The notes under the pieces were generated by a model that saw only the letters and a list, made by a program, of their open reading frames with translations, was not told where the DNA came from and searched no databases. Of a stretch of 64,000 bases of DNA, positions 1 to 10,288 are shown one piece after another. Both the position numbers and the translations under genes were made by a program. Each line of letters starts with the position of its first letter. Within the stretch, counting starts at the first letter, position 1. This stretch comes from Artemisia argyi (lineage: Eukaryota; Streptophyta; Magnoliopsida; Asterales; Asteraceae), in contig CM060703.1 of assembly GCA_030686995.1 (NCBI GenBank), forward strand, positions 111,320,361 through 111,384,360, given 5' to 3'.

Positions 1-960
1 GGGAAGTTTAGTATCAGCAAGCATAGATCTTGCTGCCTCTATCTATTTTTCCTTTCTGCATCTCCATTCTGTTGTGGAGTCCTGGGATTGCTGTAGTCCC
101 TCTTTATACCCTTTAACCCACAGAGTTCAATAAGATTGTCATTTTTGAACTCTGTCCCATTGTCACACCTTATACCTTTGATCTTCTTGTTTAGTTGGTT
201 TTCAATGAGGGCCATAAATTCTTTAAGTGTATGGAAGGTTTGAGCTTTAGTCACCAAAAAGAATGTCCAACTAAATCTACTAAAAGCATCAGTGATCACC
301 AAACAGAAGTACTTATGGTCAATACTCCTGATGGATGTTGGACCAAAAAGATCCATATGAAGCAGCTGCAAAGGTTCTGAGATTGTGCTCACAGCAGTAA
401 TAGCCTTATAAGAAGTTTTGTGTTGTTTTCCTTTGTTACATGCAACACAGTTGTGCTCATTGGTGAATATCTTGGAAGGGAGTCCATGAACAAGTCCATC
501 TTTAGCAAGCTTGTTAATTACTTTGAAGTTAACATGTGCCATCCTTCTGTACCATTTTGTAGATTCATCCAAGGATGCTTTAGCCACCAAGCATGTTAGA
601 TCACCTTCTGGCTTGACATCATTCAAATTGAATGTGTAAAGATTATGATTTCTTGGAACCTTTAGCAATACATGACTTTCATCAGGTATTTTAAAGTCAG
701 GTGAAAGAATGAGACAGTCCTCATCAGTGAAAAGCACAGGGATCTTTTTGTCACAGATTTGTGAAACTGAGAAAAAATTGAAACCTTGTAGTTCCTTCAC
801 ATAGTAGACATTCTCAAAATCAACCTTTGGAGTTCTAATGGTTCCTTTTCCAGTGATTCTTCATACTCCACTTCCAAATCTCACAATGCCTCCATTAAAA
901 GGCATAAAATTATGTAGCTTCTCCTGATTCCCTGACATGCTTCTTGAACAACCACTATCT
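1..960 (-). pseudogene. pol: Element A pol, protease and integrase N-terminal half (partial)
   Basis: Reading leftward, the aspartic protease motif DSGCSRSMSG lies at about 959-929. A TGA in the same frame at 861-863 follows. The frame is then open from about 860 to 39. It contains the GAG-pre-integrase domain (WYRRMAHVNF, then C-x2-C at CVACNKGKQH) and the integrase core with HMDLFGP (first Asp), RCDNGTEFKN (second Asp) and PQQNGDAERK (catalytic Glu). At about 39 a one-base change ends the frame, and the same integrase reads on in another frame to the window edge. It would insert the element cDNA; this copy is dead. Confidence 0.88.
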
Positions 961-1041
961 ACAATACCTAAGTCTTTATTCAAAAGAGGATGTCCCTACA
1001 ACAACAAAAAATTATACAACAATATAAGTACATTGATAGAC

Positions 1042-2304
1042 TCAAGTCATGAAAGACTTGAGTCTGCCTTGTGGATCATTATTATGAAGCCATGTAGATG
1101 AGTTAGATCCACCATTGATCCTGGAACCCCTGTATACATATGGTTTATTAAATTTCCAAGAACAATCTGCTGAGGACTTTACAACAGAATGCCAATTAGC
1201 CCTTCCCAAAAACATTGGGTCATAATATCCAGGCCAATAACCATTTTGAAAATAAATTTGATTAAATCCAGAAAATGGTGTAAAAATATATCTATTCCTA
1301 TCAGCATATCTACCAGCAGAAACAGGCCTTTCAGCAGAAACAGAGTTGTTTCTGCTAGTGGGGTATGGTGCATGTGGAACACAAGAGGGTTTGGTATAAG
1401 CATTGGTCCACATTTGTCTAGGTCTATTATTAGCAGCAGAAACACCCATCCTCTTTTCATGAAAATCACAATTCTCAATCAAATGCAATTTACTACCACA
1501 AACAAAACACTTCTTCTTTCTAGAAGATTTATTAAAACTAGAAGATGACTTATTAAACACAAAATTATTCAAACAACCACCATAAATAGAATTGTTTTCT
1601 AATGACTGAAAGGAATTATTTTTAAAAGAAGTAAATAACAAGTCTCCAGAAAAGGCTGTCTTTGAAATCACTTCATCAGCAGCAACTTCAGAGTCCACAG
1701 ACTTGTAAGATGACTTGACAGATGGTTTGGATGAGGACTTGGGTGAGTCTGACTTGGTCTTGGACTCACAGCTGTCATAACTAGAGGTCTCTGAGGTTTT
1801 GTCCCTGAAAGAACAAGAGACACATTCAGTAGAATCATCACTAGAGATACTTCTAGAGTCAGGGGAGTCATTGATCCTAATGCCAGTTTGAGTCTGTGAT
1901 TCAGGTAAGTCCAAATTATGGGATGCGGGCTTAGGGGTTCCTATGGTAGTGGGAGAGCCAGATTTATTAGTTTTACAAGTAAGGTTTGGCAAGTCATCAG
2001 ACTTTTTGCCATACAGATGGTGTGAACCATCAAAGTCAGAGGTTTTGGAGGTAGGCATGAATTCACCTCTAATTGGTCCTGGTACAACATGCATCTCACC
2101 TTCCTTTAAGAATTTTACAGGTGTAGGGTTATTTTTACCTTTCTTATCTAAATAATGGTTTGCCTCTACACCTACATACTTCTGAAAACCTAAACCAAGC
2201 TCAGATGTTACAGACTGACTACTATAGAGAAAACTAGCTAACTTATCACCTGAAATTAGCCATTCTTTATGCCTAGACACTTCCTTATCCAACTTATCTT
2301 GCAA
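1042..2304 (-). pseudogene. gag: Element A gag, C-terminal part with second zinc knuckle
   Basis: Open stretch of 420 codons continuing gag after the frame change. The first half is Ser/Asp/Glu/Lys-rich and of low complexity (runs of DSPKSSSKPS type at about residues 160-205). A second CCHC knuckle of the form C-F-V-C-x4-H-x4-C lies at about residue 266. The tail is rich in Asn, Arg, Tyr and Gly. A second zinc knuckle in a long gag tail is a feature of Sirevirus-like copia elements. The words VSAER and VSAGR near 1310-1350 are encoded by GTTTCTGCTG, which also occurs in the LTR. A stop at 1042-1044 and a frame change separate it from protease. Confidence 0.75.
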
Positions 2305-2326
2305 AATTTCTTTCTCAGACTCAATT

Positions 2327-3906
2327 CTAACTTTTTTCTCTCTCAGTAAATTTTAACTCATTAGTAGTTATCTCTAAATCTCTTTTTAATACTCTTATCT
2401 TTTCCTCATAATTTAAATGATTTTGTTGAAACCGCACTTTCTGTTTTTCCAAAGTTTTCATAGCTTCTTTATAAGCTTGAGCTTCAATAAAGCTAGTATT
2501 ATATTTTGGTTCCATCTCATGATAAGCTGCTTTAAGAGTATTATATTTAATGTCACACCCAAAAACAGAATTAGTTACTTGAGGAGATATTCCCATGAAG
2601 GCAAAGTCAGCATCACAGCTAGCCACGCAGGAGATTTGGTGAGGAGAGCTGCTTGTTGCATCTTCAGATTCATGCTCATTCCAGTCAACACAAGCATCTA
2701 CAGTAGTGACCAAAGCCTTTGATTCTCTAGCCTCCACCTCCTTCTTCATGTAAGCAGAATATCTGGTACTATCTTCACTCTTCTTGGTCTTGCATTCTCT
2801 TGCAAAATGGCCAATCTCTCCACATGCATAACACTTCACTTTTCTTCTGTCAAAACGAGCTGTATCTCTTCGATTAACTTGGAGCTTTCTGCCAACCTTT
2901 TGCTCAAATCTTCTGACTTTAAGAGACATCATTACCATTTGCCACTTTAAGTCCAACTCTTCCATTGCAAGTTTACCAATTTGCTCAAAGTCGTCATAAG
3001 CTATTTGTTGCTGTTGATCAACTTCAGCAACAAATGAGTGAAGTACATCTTCCATCACATTGCTAACCTTTGGATGATTCTTTTGACTAGCATTTGCGAA
3101 AGACAATGTTGTAGTGCAAGGACTTGGACTGGGAGAGTGTGGCATATAGTTTGAATTAGTGCTGATAAAAGCAGAGTGTGAAAGAGGTGCTGCATAAGTG
3201 GAGTGACCCTTGATGTCAAAATCCAAGGCTCTGAGCTTGTTGTACAAGTCATCAAACGAGAGATAATCCAAGCCTCCTTTGGTTTTCAAAGATATGCTGA
3301 CCTGAGACCATAAGGGAGGTAAGGCTCTGAGAAACCTGGAGTTGACCTCCTCATTGTCAGGTCTGGCTAGAAGTTGATTCAAATGACTTAGAATCTTCTG
3401 AAACCGATCGTAGCCTTTGTGAATGCCCTCCTTTTCAGTAATTTTGAATTCCTGAAATTCTTGCTTCAACATAGACTTTCTCATCCTTTTAGATTCTTCA
3501 TTGCCCCCGAATCTAGTTTTGATTGCCATCCAGAGTTCTTTGGGATCAGTCAGGTGATGAAAATCTCCCATGTGATCATCAGGAATTGCTTGAAGCAGAA
3601 TAGTTCTTGCTTTGTTCTCCTTTTGTACAGCAAGGATCTCTTCAGCAGATGTTGGAGGCAAAATAGTCATATTACCCTGTCAATATTTTCCTTGCTTCCT
3701 AGGACTGCACCCAGTTAATACCACATTCCATAGGTTGAAATCGACACTGGCAATCTAGTTCTGCATCTTCATGGCCCAAATCTCATACTCATCCTTCCTG
3801 AGATAGGAAACTTGGCGTTGCTGTTGGAGAAGGCAACCTGTTGGAATTGTTGAGTGAGGGCGTTGGTGTTTATAAGAGTGACATCAGTAGCATCTCCATC
3901 AAACAT
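2327..3906 (-). pseudogene. gag: Element A gag, N-terminal and capsid part
   Basis: The probable start is the ATG at 3904-3906, about 60 bases inside the primer site. After some 35 codons this N-terminus meets a frame change and stops; the long open stretch is 2327-3670 (447 residues). It has the UBN2/DUF4219 type of copia gag: a helical segment with a FHHL motif, then FGGNEESKRMRK, HKGYDRFQKILSHLNQL and FLRALPPLWS. A CCHC zinc knuckle (C-x2-C-x4-H-x4-C) lies at about residues 279-292. The frame is lost at about 2327-2334, beside a run of A (six on the - strand), and continues one frame over in the next entry. The role is capsid formation and RNA packaging; this copy is broken. Confidence 0.85.
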
Positions 3907-3962
3907 TGTTACTGAGTGGAAAAAGTATTTGAGTGTGAGTTAGATTACAGAGATTATCTTGT

Positions 3963-3975
3963 GGCTCTGATACCA
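3963..3975 (-). promoter_or_regulatory. Primer-binding site of element A
   Basis: Minus-strand TGGTATCAGAGCC, complementary to the 3' end of initiator tRNA-Met, two bases inside the LTR edge. This is the usual primer for plant copia elements. Confidence 0.92.
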
Positions 3976-3977
3976 CT

Positions 3978-4429
3978 TGTAGGATCTACACTTGATAGAT
4001 CTCGAGCAAATAGATCGTTAGTCTACTAATGTAATCACTAGCAAACTAAATAGACAATCTCTGTTAGCTTACACTTATTGCGGAATATAAATATAAACTT
4101 GTATGCTAAACTTTGATCCTCTATGGATCGATATTATTCACTATTAATTGTTTTGAAACTCGTACATAATACAATATCCTTGGGTTCCTTATATACTAAT
4201 GGATACCCGAAATTCTTCTACAAGAAACGTATAAACATAATACTCTAGAAGATATTCTACATATCTTATCTATAAATAACTAACTTCTATCTACGGATTA
4301 ACTATATCCGCAGTAACACTATTCTTCAGCAGGAACTATTCTTCAGCAGAAACAAGTATATGCTTCCACAGAAACCTGTCAGCAGAATCTTCAGTAGTAT
4401 TTAAATACTGACTTCACTAATTCCTTACA
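3978..4429 (-). repeat. Element A 5' LTR (452 bp)
   Basis: On the + strand it starts TGTAGGATC and ends TTCCTTACA, giving TG...CA ends with a short imperfect inverted repeat. It directly follows the primer-binding site. The first base outside starts GAATCGCACC, which matches an internal stretch of the other D-family LTR (35285 onward), so this edge is exact. Near the right end it carries several copies of CTTCAGCAG/CAGCAGAA (4323-4395), a word also found in the gag coding region of the same element. Confidence 0.9.
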
Positions 4430-5175
4430 GAATCGCACCAGGCTTTACCTCTCGAGGGATCTTGAGAAACTTACAACCCCCACCAAGCAGTGTACCTGAT
4501 CGTTGTAGTATAGTATAGTGACAAGTACCGGGGGATTGATCGTTCAACTCAGGAATAGTGTTGCTAGGATTAGAAAGCCTAAAAACTAGGTCTAGAGGGG
4601 AGGGATGATTCTTTTTGTATTTTTATAGAAGCAAATAAAATCTTGGTTTTTGAAAGAGTGGGCGGAATTAGTTGCTAATCAACTAACCCAATGACTAAGA
4701 TGCAATCAAAATAAGATAACGGAAATGAAAATAAATCTAATTACTAATGTGGTGTGAACAATAATAGGGAGAGTTGTGTTTACTTAGGTTTCATTACTCC
4801 CTAGATATCTTTTACAGGTTGATAGTTTGTTACAATTGCATGGATGACGGGTCGTATTCCCTAACTCTATAGGATCATACTTCACTCCTATGTCGAGCCG
4901 TTAGAAGCTCCTAACATGGGATCATTAGAATTCTCCTACGCATTAAATACAACCAAAAATCATAGTACACCTCTGATCATGTTTCTTAAGACATTCAAGC
5001 ATGTCACCAGTGAAAGTCTGCAAGTTTTCTTAAGCCTAACATCAAATACAATCATCCGTAACAACTATAAACAAACAATCAACCCATAATTAACATCTAG
5101 GTTTCACTACATCTAAGCAAACACACAAGAGATCTTGCCAAGCATGTTAAATTCAAGACAAGTGTAAGATATATT
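4430..5175 (-). repeat. Element D left (3') LTR, first piece
   Basis: Matches 35285-36060 of the right LTR, beginning GAATCGCACCAGGC and ending AAGATATATT at the insertion of element B. Against the right LTR it lacks about 40 bases near 4860 (between direct repeats of ATTCC). The outermost 15 bases of the LTR should lie to the left of element A, outside the window. Confidence 0.9.
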
Positions 5176-6057
5176 TGTTGGGTCACTGAATTCCCCAATC
5201 TTCTAACAAGGATTTGAACGTAAAATCCCCTAAGTGTAAACAAGTCACTGAGTGAACAGTAACTCAGTGAGTCACCTTCAGGATGCTAAGACCGAGCCTA
5301 AGAAGAAAGGTTCTCCATTCAGTGAGGCGGAACTCAGTGAAGTGTGATCTAAGCCAAGAAGAAGGTGATGGGTTCAGTGCGGATGACAATAACTCACTGA
5401 ACCCCATGACTCCTCAACAACTTAATTGTACTGAAGACTGATGACAAGAAGACTGAAGTCTTGGCAGGACTGGGCGGGAAAGTCTGAGCTGCTTTATTAA
5501 AGTGCTTATCACTTTAATGTCAAACTTTCCTCAAATGGCTAAAACCAGGCTGCCATCAGAAAGTGCCTTTTGGACTTAACTCAATGAAGGTTCCTTGCCA
5601 GAAGAATAATATCTTTCAAGATATTGTTAAGGAAGCTTTATGTCCAATGTATATTTAGTTGTTCTATACTTGTGTATAAATAGGAAACAAATGTGAGGAG
5701 TAAAAGTTGACAAGTTTGTGCAATTAGTGCAAAGCATTCACAAACCACTTTACTCCTCCAAAGAACAACGCAAGCCCCTGAGATAGCTCAGTGGGTAATT
5801 TAAGTTGTCACTCAACATAGTTTGAGTTTAGTGAGGAGTCCATACAATACTTGTCGTTTCAACCCCAAGTGTTATTCCGCAAACACTTGGGTAAGATTCT
5901 TTTGATTAACTTCTAATAAAGAATTAAACGTTGGAAAATATTGTCTCTTATCTTTACGTTACTTTATTGTTAATCATTTTTACATCTTTGTTTAAAGTCA
6001 TACAACTTGGTTACTTTAGCTTCTTAGTTACTGATAACCAAGTAAAAGGGACCAACA
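5176..6057 (+). repeat. Element B 5' LTR (882 bp)
   Basis: Begins TGTTGGGTCACTG and ends GGGACCAACA. TATA box TATAAATA at 5675-5682. Many copies of CACTGA/TCAGTG lie at 5245-5405, several in inverted pairs. Confidence 0.95.
5675..5682 (+). promoter_or_regulatory. TATA box of element B 5' LTR
   Basis: TATAAATA within GTGTATAAATAGGAAAC, placed as in a U3 promoter; the 3' LTR has the same box at 29604-29611. Confidence 0.75.
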
Positions 6058-6059
6058 AG

Positions 6060-6072
6060 TGGTATCAGAGCC
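6060..6072 (+). promoter_or_regulatory. Primer-binding site of element B
   Basis: TGGTATCAGAGCC, complementary to the initiator tRNA-Met 3' end, two bases after the LTR. Confidence 0.95.
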
Positions 6073-6144
6073 TCTGATTTGTAAAACTTAAACCTGTTTT
6101 CAAAACTTAAAGAGTGCTCAAGTTTTTAAAATCAAGATCCCACT

Positions 6145-8913
6145 ATGACTGACATAGACGTTCCCCAGCTTGTCGACAAAAAGGGTGGAAGTTATTCAGC
6201 AACTACCCCTCGACTTGAAGCTGGCAAATTTAATAAGTGGAAAAAGCGAATGCTTTGCTACTTAACTGGGATGGAACCATATTACATTAAGTTGATTAAT
6301 GATGGTCCATATGTCCCAACAACTGCCTAAGGTTTAATTAAACCTGAAGCTCAGTGGACCCCAGATGAAAGGAGGGTGGTCAATCAAGACCAGCGCCTGA
6401 AAAACATCATTATATCTTGCCTTCCTGATGATATAATGGAATCAGTGATCAACTGTCCCACTGCCCAGCAGACATGGACTGACCTGGTTCATAGCTATGA
6501 AGGGCCTTCTGATACCAAAGAGAATAGGATCATGGATCTGAAGCTTGAATTCAATACCTTCAGGGCCAAGGATTCTGAAAGTCTCTCTGAGACTTATACT
6601 CGGTATAAGACCCTCCTAAATGAGCTGACCAATGATGGTGTTATACTGTCTAAACATGAGATCAATGTTGGTTTTGTCAACAGTCTCCCTGAGAAATGGC
6701 TAAACTTCTCTCAGGGATTGAGAAATGCAAACCTCATTCAGAACCTTGAGCTCCCTGCCATCTATGGGAAGTTTGTCTATGAAGACAATCTTATCACCAG
6801 GAGATACCCTGGTAAAGCTCAGGAGACCAAAAAGGCCTTGACAATTACACCCATATCAACTGCTTTCTATTCAAAAGGTGTTGTGCAGGATTTTCAGGAT
6901 GGATCAGATGATGAGGTTGACCAAAGAACCAGTGAGGAGTATCTTAATGATCTTCAAATTGAATTTCATGAAAGAGCACTCCTTGCTAATTCAAAAAGGT
7001 TTTTTAAGAAAAACAAATTTCCTTCTAAAGCTAATGACAACACTGAATGCTTTAAATGTGGCAAAATGGGGCATTTTGCTAAAGATTGTTTTTCAAAAAC
7101 AACCTCAGAACCATCTTTCAAATTTTCAGGAAATAACTCTTTTTTAGGCCCCAGCAAATTTCAACCAAAAATGCTTCAGTCTAGTCAAAGATTTGAAAAA
7201 GTCCCTCAAATTGACTTTGAAGCAAAGTACAGAAAGGCAAAAGCTAAACTTGCCCTTCTTGAATCATCCTCAACAGTCTCTCAGCCTCCTCAGGCTCCAA
7301 AGCCTACTCAAGCCAAAAACAAAGGGCTTGTTGCTGAAACATATGACTGGGATGAGGTTGAAGTGTCCTTTGATGATGATGAAGTTCACATCAGTGCCCT
7401 GATGGCTCTGTCAGAAGACAACAATCTTGCTGTGGGGAAGAGTCATGCAAGGAATGGTGAATGGGTCAACATCACAATGAGGAAGGTAAATCTTTTACTT
7501 TCTATGGATGATAATGATGATTGGAAATCTTACTTAGACTATATTAATGTTGATCTTAAGTATGTTGAAGAGCAAAGACTTAATTTGTTTTCAAAATTTA
7601 ACAAACTGAGTTTTGAATTAAATCATTGTAGAGATGAATTACTTGCCTTAAAACAAGCCAAGCTTGAAAGTGTTACACTTCAAATTCAAAACTCTGAACT
7701 TGTAAAACAAAATCAAGCTCTTCAGGAAGAACTTAAGAAAGAAAAGGAAATTATTTGGAAATGGACTCATAAAAACCCCAAACTTTATGAAACGCTGAGT
7801 CTCTCACCCAGCCCCAATAAGGCTGGTCTGGGTGATGATCAACTCACTGAAGTTTCTGGGGAGAGTAGCCATTCTACAACTTTTCTATTAACCAACATAC
7901 TCTCTAGCAAAGAACTAGCTCCCAAACCCAGTGATTGGATTGAAAGAAACAATCCTAATAGTAAATTGCCAAATTTTAACACTGGAAGAATCCTGGAGCC
8001 TGAAAGTCAGGCTATAAAGGAGCTGCTAGGAGTCACTGATGAACTTAGTCCTACTGAGTCCATCACTGAGTCTAAGTCTGATTCACCACTCCCTCCACTG
8101 AAACAACTTCAGGGAGCAGAACCCAATTCTGACCTTGCACCATTAGTCTTTCAACCACATTCTCTTGAAGAGAAATCAGGGTTAGGAAGGACTATTCTGA
8201 AAAGACCTACTCCTGCACCCACTGAACACCAAAAACCTTTAGTAACTACTGAAGTGATGTCTGAAAGCACTGATTCAAAGGTTGATCAGCTTGCTGAACT
8301 TGTCAGGATGCTGAGTGAGAAAATTGAGTCTACTGAGAAAAACTCGGACTCAAAATTTACAAAGTCCTCAGTATCCTCAGGTTCTTCCAAACCGAAAACC
8401 ACACCCAGACCCTCAGGGAGATGTGAACTGTGCAATTATCCAAATCACAACACTGATAAATGCTACAGAGTCCTATTTTGTATGATATGCAAACAAGAGG
8501 ACCACAGAACTTGTGATCACATCCCCCACACTGCTTCTTTAAAAGCAAGGGGTCTATACAAAACCCAAGGCTATCAGTATGCCACACCTTCCAAACAAAG
8601 ACTGAAGGTTAAGCCTTTCTCACCATGTCCTCACTGTGGTTTCAATGATCATCTTCCTGATGATTGTATGATGAAAGAATGCTGTGACATCTGTGGAGAT
8701 CCCTCCCACGAAACCAGGGGACATGACAAAGTGATTCAGTCCAAAAGGAAAAACCAAACCAACACTTCTCAGTCACCTGAGGCATCAACCTCCACAAAAT
8801 GTAAAACATGTGGTAGCTCAGGTCACACAACTTCAGACCATGATTCATTAACTGAGTTCAAAAAGTCCCTGAGGACTAAGCCCACTAGAAGGTGGGTCAA
8901 CAAGCAAAACTAA
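6145..8913 (+). pseudogene. gag: Element B gag, long, with several zinc knuckles
   Basis: One frame from ATG 6145 to TAA 8911-8913 (about 922 codons), broken by a single in-frame TAA at 6328-6330. It starts 73 bases after the primer site. The N-terminal UBN2-type capsid region has LEAGKFNKWKKRM, HSYEGPSDTKENRIMDLK and FVNSLPEKW. A classical knuckle CFKCGKMGHFAKDC is encoded at about 7048-7090. An acidic linker and a coiled-coil-like Lys/Glu/Leu-rich stretch (7560-7760) follow. The tail (8420-8850) has at least four more Cys/His clusters (C-x2-C-x4-H types). Sirevirus gags are longer than other copia gags, and this tail fits that. The final TAA is in frame with pol. Confidence 0.88.
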
Positions 8914-10288
8914 CCCAGTTTACTGTTTGTGCAGAAACACATCAAGGATCCTACCTGGCATCTAGACAGTGGATGCTCCAGAAGTATGACTGGTGTGAAA
9001 AGTTTTCTGCACAAATATGTGGAAGAACCAGGACCCAAAGTAGTATTTGGTGATAACTCATCAGCTCCCACTGAAGGTTATGGTTCAGTAAACTGCAATG
9101 GTATAGTTTTTACAAGAATAGCTTATGTTAATGGTCTCAAGTACAACCTGATAAGTGTTTCCCAACTATGTGATGCCAAATACATAGTTCAGTTTGATGA
9201 CAAGAGAGGGACCATCTTTAATGCCAATAAGGAAGTTGTATTGATTGCCCCCAGGAGGGATGATGTATATGTCCTTGACATGTCATCCCTGACTTAAAAT
9301 GGGACTTGCCTATTCTCAAAGGCAAGTGAGACAATCAACTGGCTGTGGCATAGGAGACTCTCTCATCTCAATTTCAAGAGCATCAACAACCTGGCCAAAC
9401 AGAACAAAGTTCTGGGCCTTCCATCCCTGGTGTATACCAAAGACAAGCCTTGTTCTGCTTGTGAAAAAGGAAAACACCACAGGGCATCATTCAAAACCAA
9501 ACAAACCTTTTCCATCAAAAGCTGCCTACATCTTCTTCATATGGACCTTTTTGGACCTGTCAGTCCAATGTCCATTCACCATGAGAAGTATACTCTGGTC
9601 ATAGTGGATGAATACTCAAGATATACTTGGGTTTACTTCCTGACCAAAAAGAGTCAGGCAGCTGAAACAATCATGTCATTTGTCAGGAACATTGAAAATC
9701 AAAATGATGTCAAAGTTAAACAGATCAGGACTGACAATGGCACTGAATTCAAAAACCAAGACCTTGAGTGTATTTGTGATGAGAAAGGAATTTCTCAAAA
9801 TTTCACTTCTCCCTATACTCCTGAACAAAATGGAGTAGCTGAAAGGAGAAATAGAACACTCATTGAGGCAGCAAGAACAATGCTGAATGGCTCAGTCCTC
9901 TCAAAACATTTTTGGACTGAGGCAGTTAAAACAGCCTGCTACACTCAAAACAGGTCAATCATTGTGAAAAGGCATAATAAGACTCCTTATGAGATATTCA
10001 AAGGAAGGATTCCTGACATCAGCTATTTTCATGTATTTGGGTGTCTTGTGTTTATACATAATCACAAGGATCACTTGGGTAAATTTGATGCCAAAGCTGA
10101 TGATGGATACTTCCTGGGATATTCCCTGGTTTCTAAAGCCTTCAGGGTGTTCAACACAAGGAGACAACAAACTGAGGAAACTTATCACATTACTATTGAT
10201 GAGAGCACTGAATCCATCAGGTTCTCAAATTCCTCAGTTGAAGAAATTGGTATTGATGACTCATCAAGATATCCTCCTGATGAGTATC
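8914..10288 (+). pseudogene. pol: Element B pol, first part: protease and integrase
   Basis: Continues gag's frame after the TAA at 8911-8913. Protease motif WHLDSGCSRSMTG at about 8953-8990. A TAA at 9295-9297 interrupts the frame, which then resumes with the GAG-pre-integrase domain (LWHRRLSHLNF, CSACEKGKHH) and the integrase core: HMDLFGP, RTDNGTEFKN and PEQNGVAERRNR supply the Asp, Asp and Glu. The integrase C-terminal region (VFGCLVFIHNH, DDGYFLGYS) follows. The frame is cut inside the codon after DEY by element C and resumes at 22509 in phase, so the insertion alone did not change the frame. Confidence 0.9.

Larger units (their letters stand above)
1..4429 (-). mobile_element. Element A: Ty1/copia retrotransposon, 5' part (truncated by window)
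   Basis: Minus-strand copia element. Read leftward it has a 5' LTR (3978-4429), a tRNA-Met primer site, gag (about 3906-1042), protease (around 929-959) and the start of integrase, which runs off the left edge. RT, RNase H and the 3' LTR lie outside the window. The order PR-INT before RT is what makes it copia and not gypsy. The large gag with a second zinc knuckle near its C-terminus is Sirevirus-like, but the lineage is not certain. The right boundary lies inside the left LTR of element D; the first five bases after it, GAATC, are the expected target duplication. Frame breaks and stops make it inactive. Confidence 0.9.

Noticed and set aside
3963..3975. tRNA-Met gene at the primer sites (also 6060, 19485)
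   Set aside because: Only the 13-base complement of the tRNA 3' end is present, with no cloverleaf sequence.
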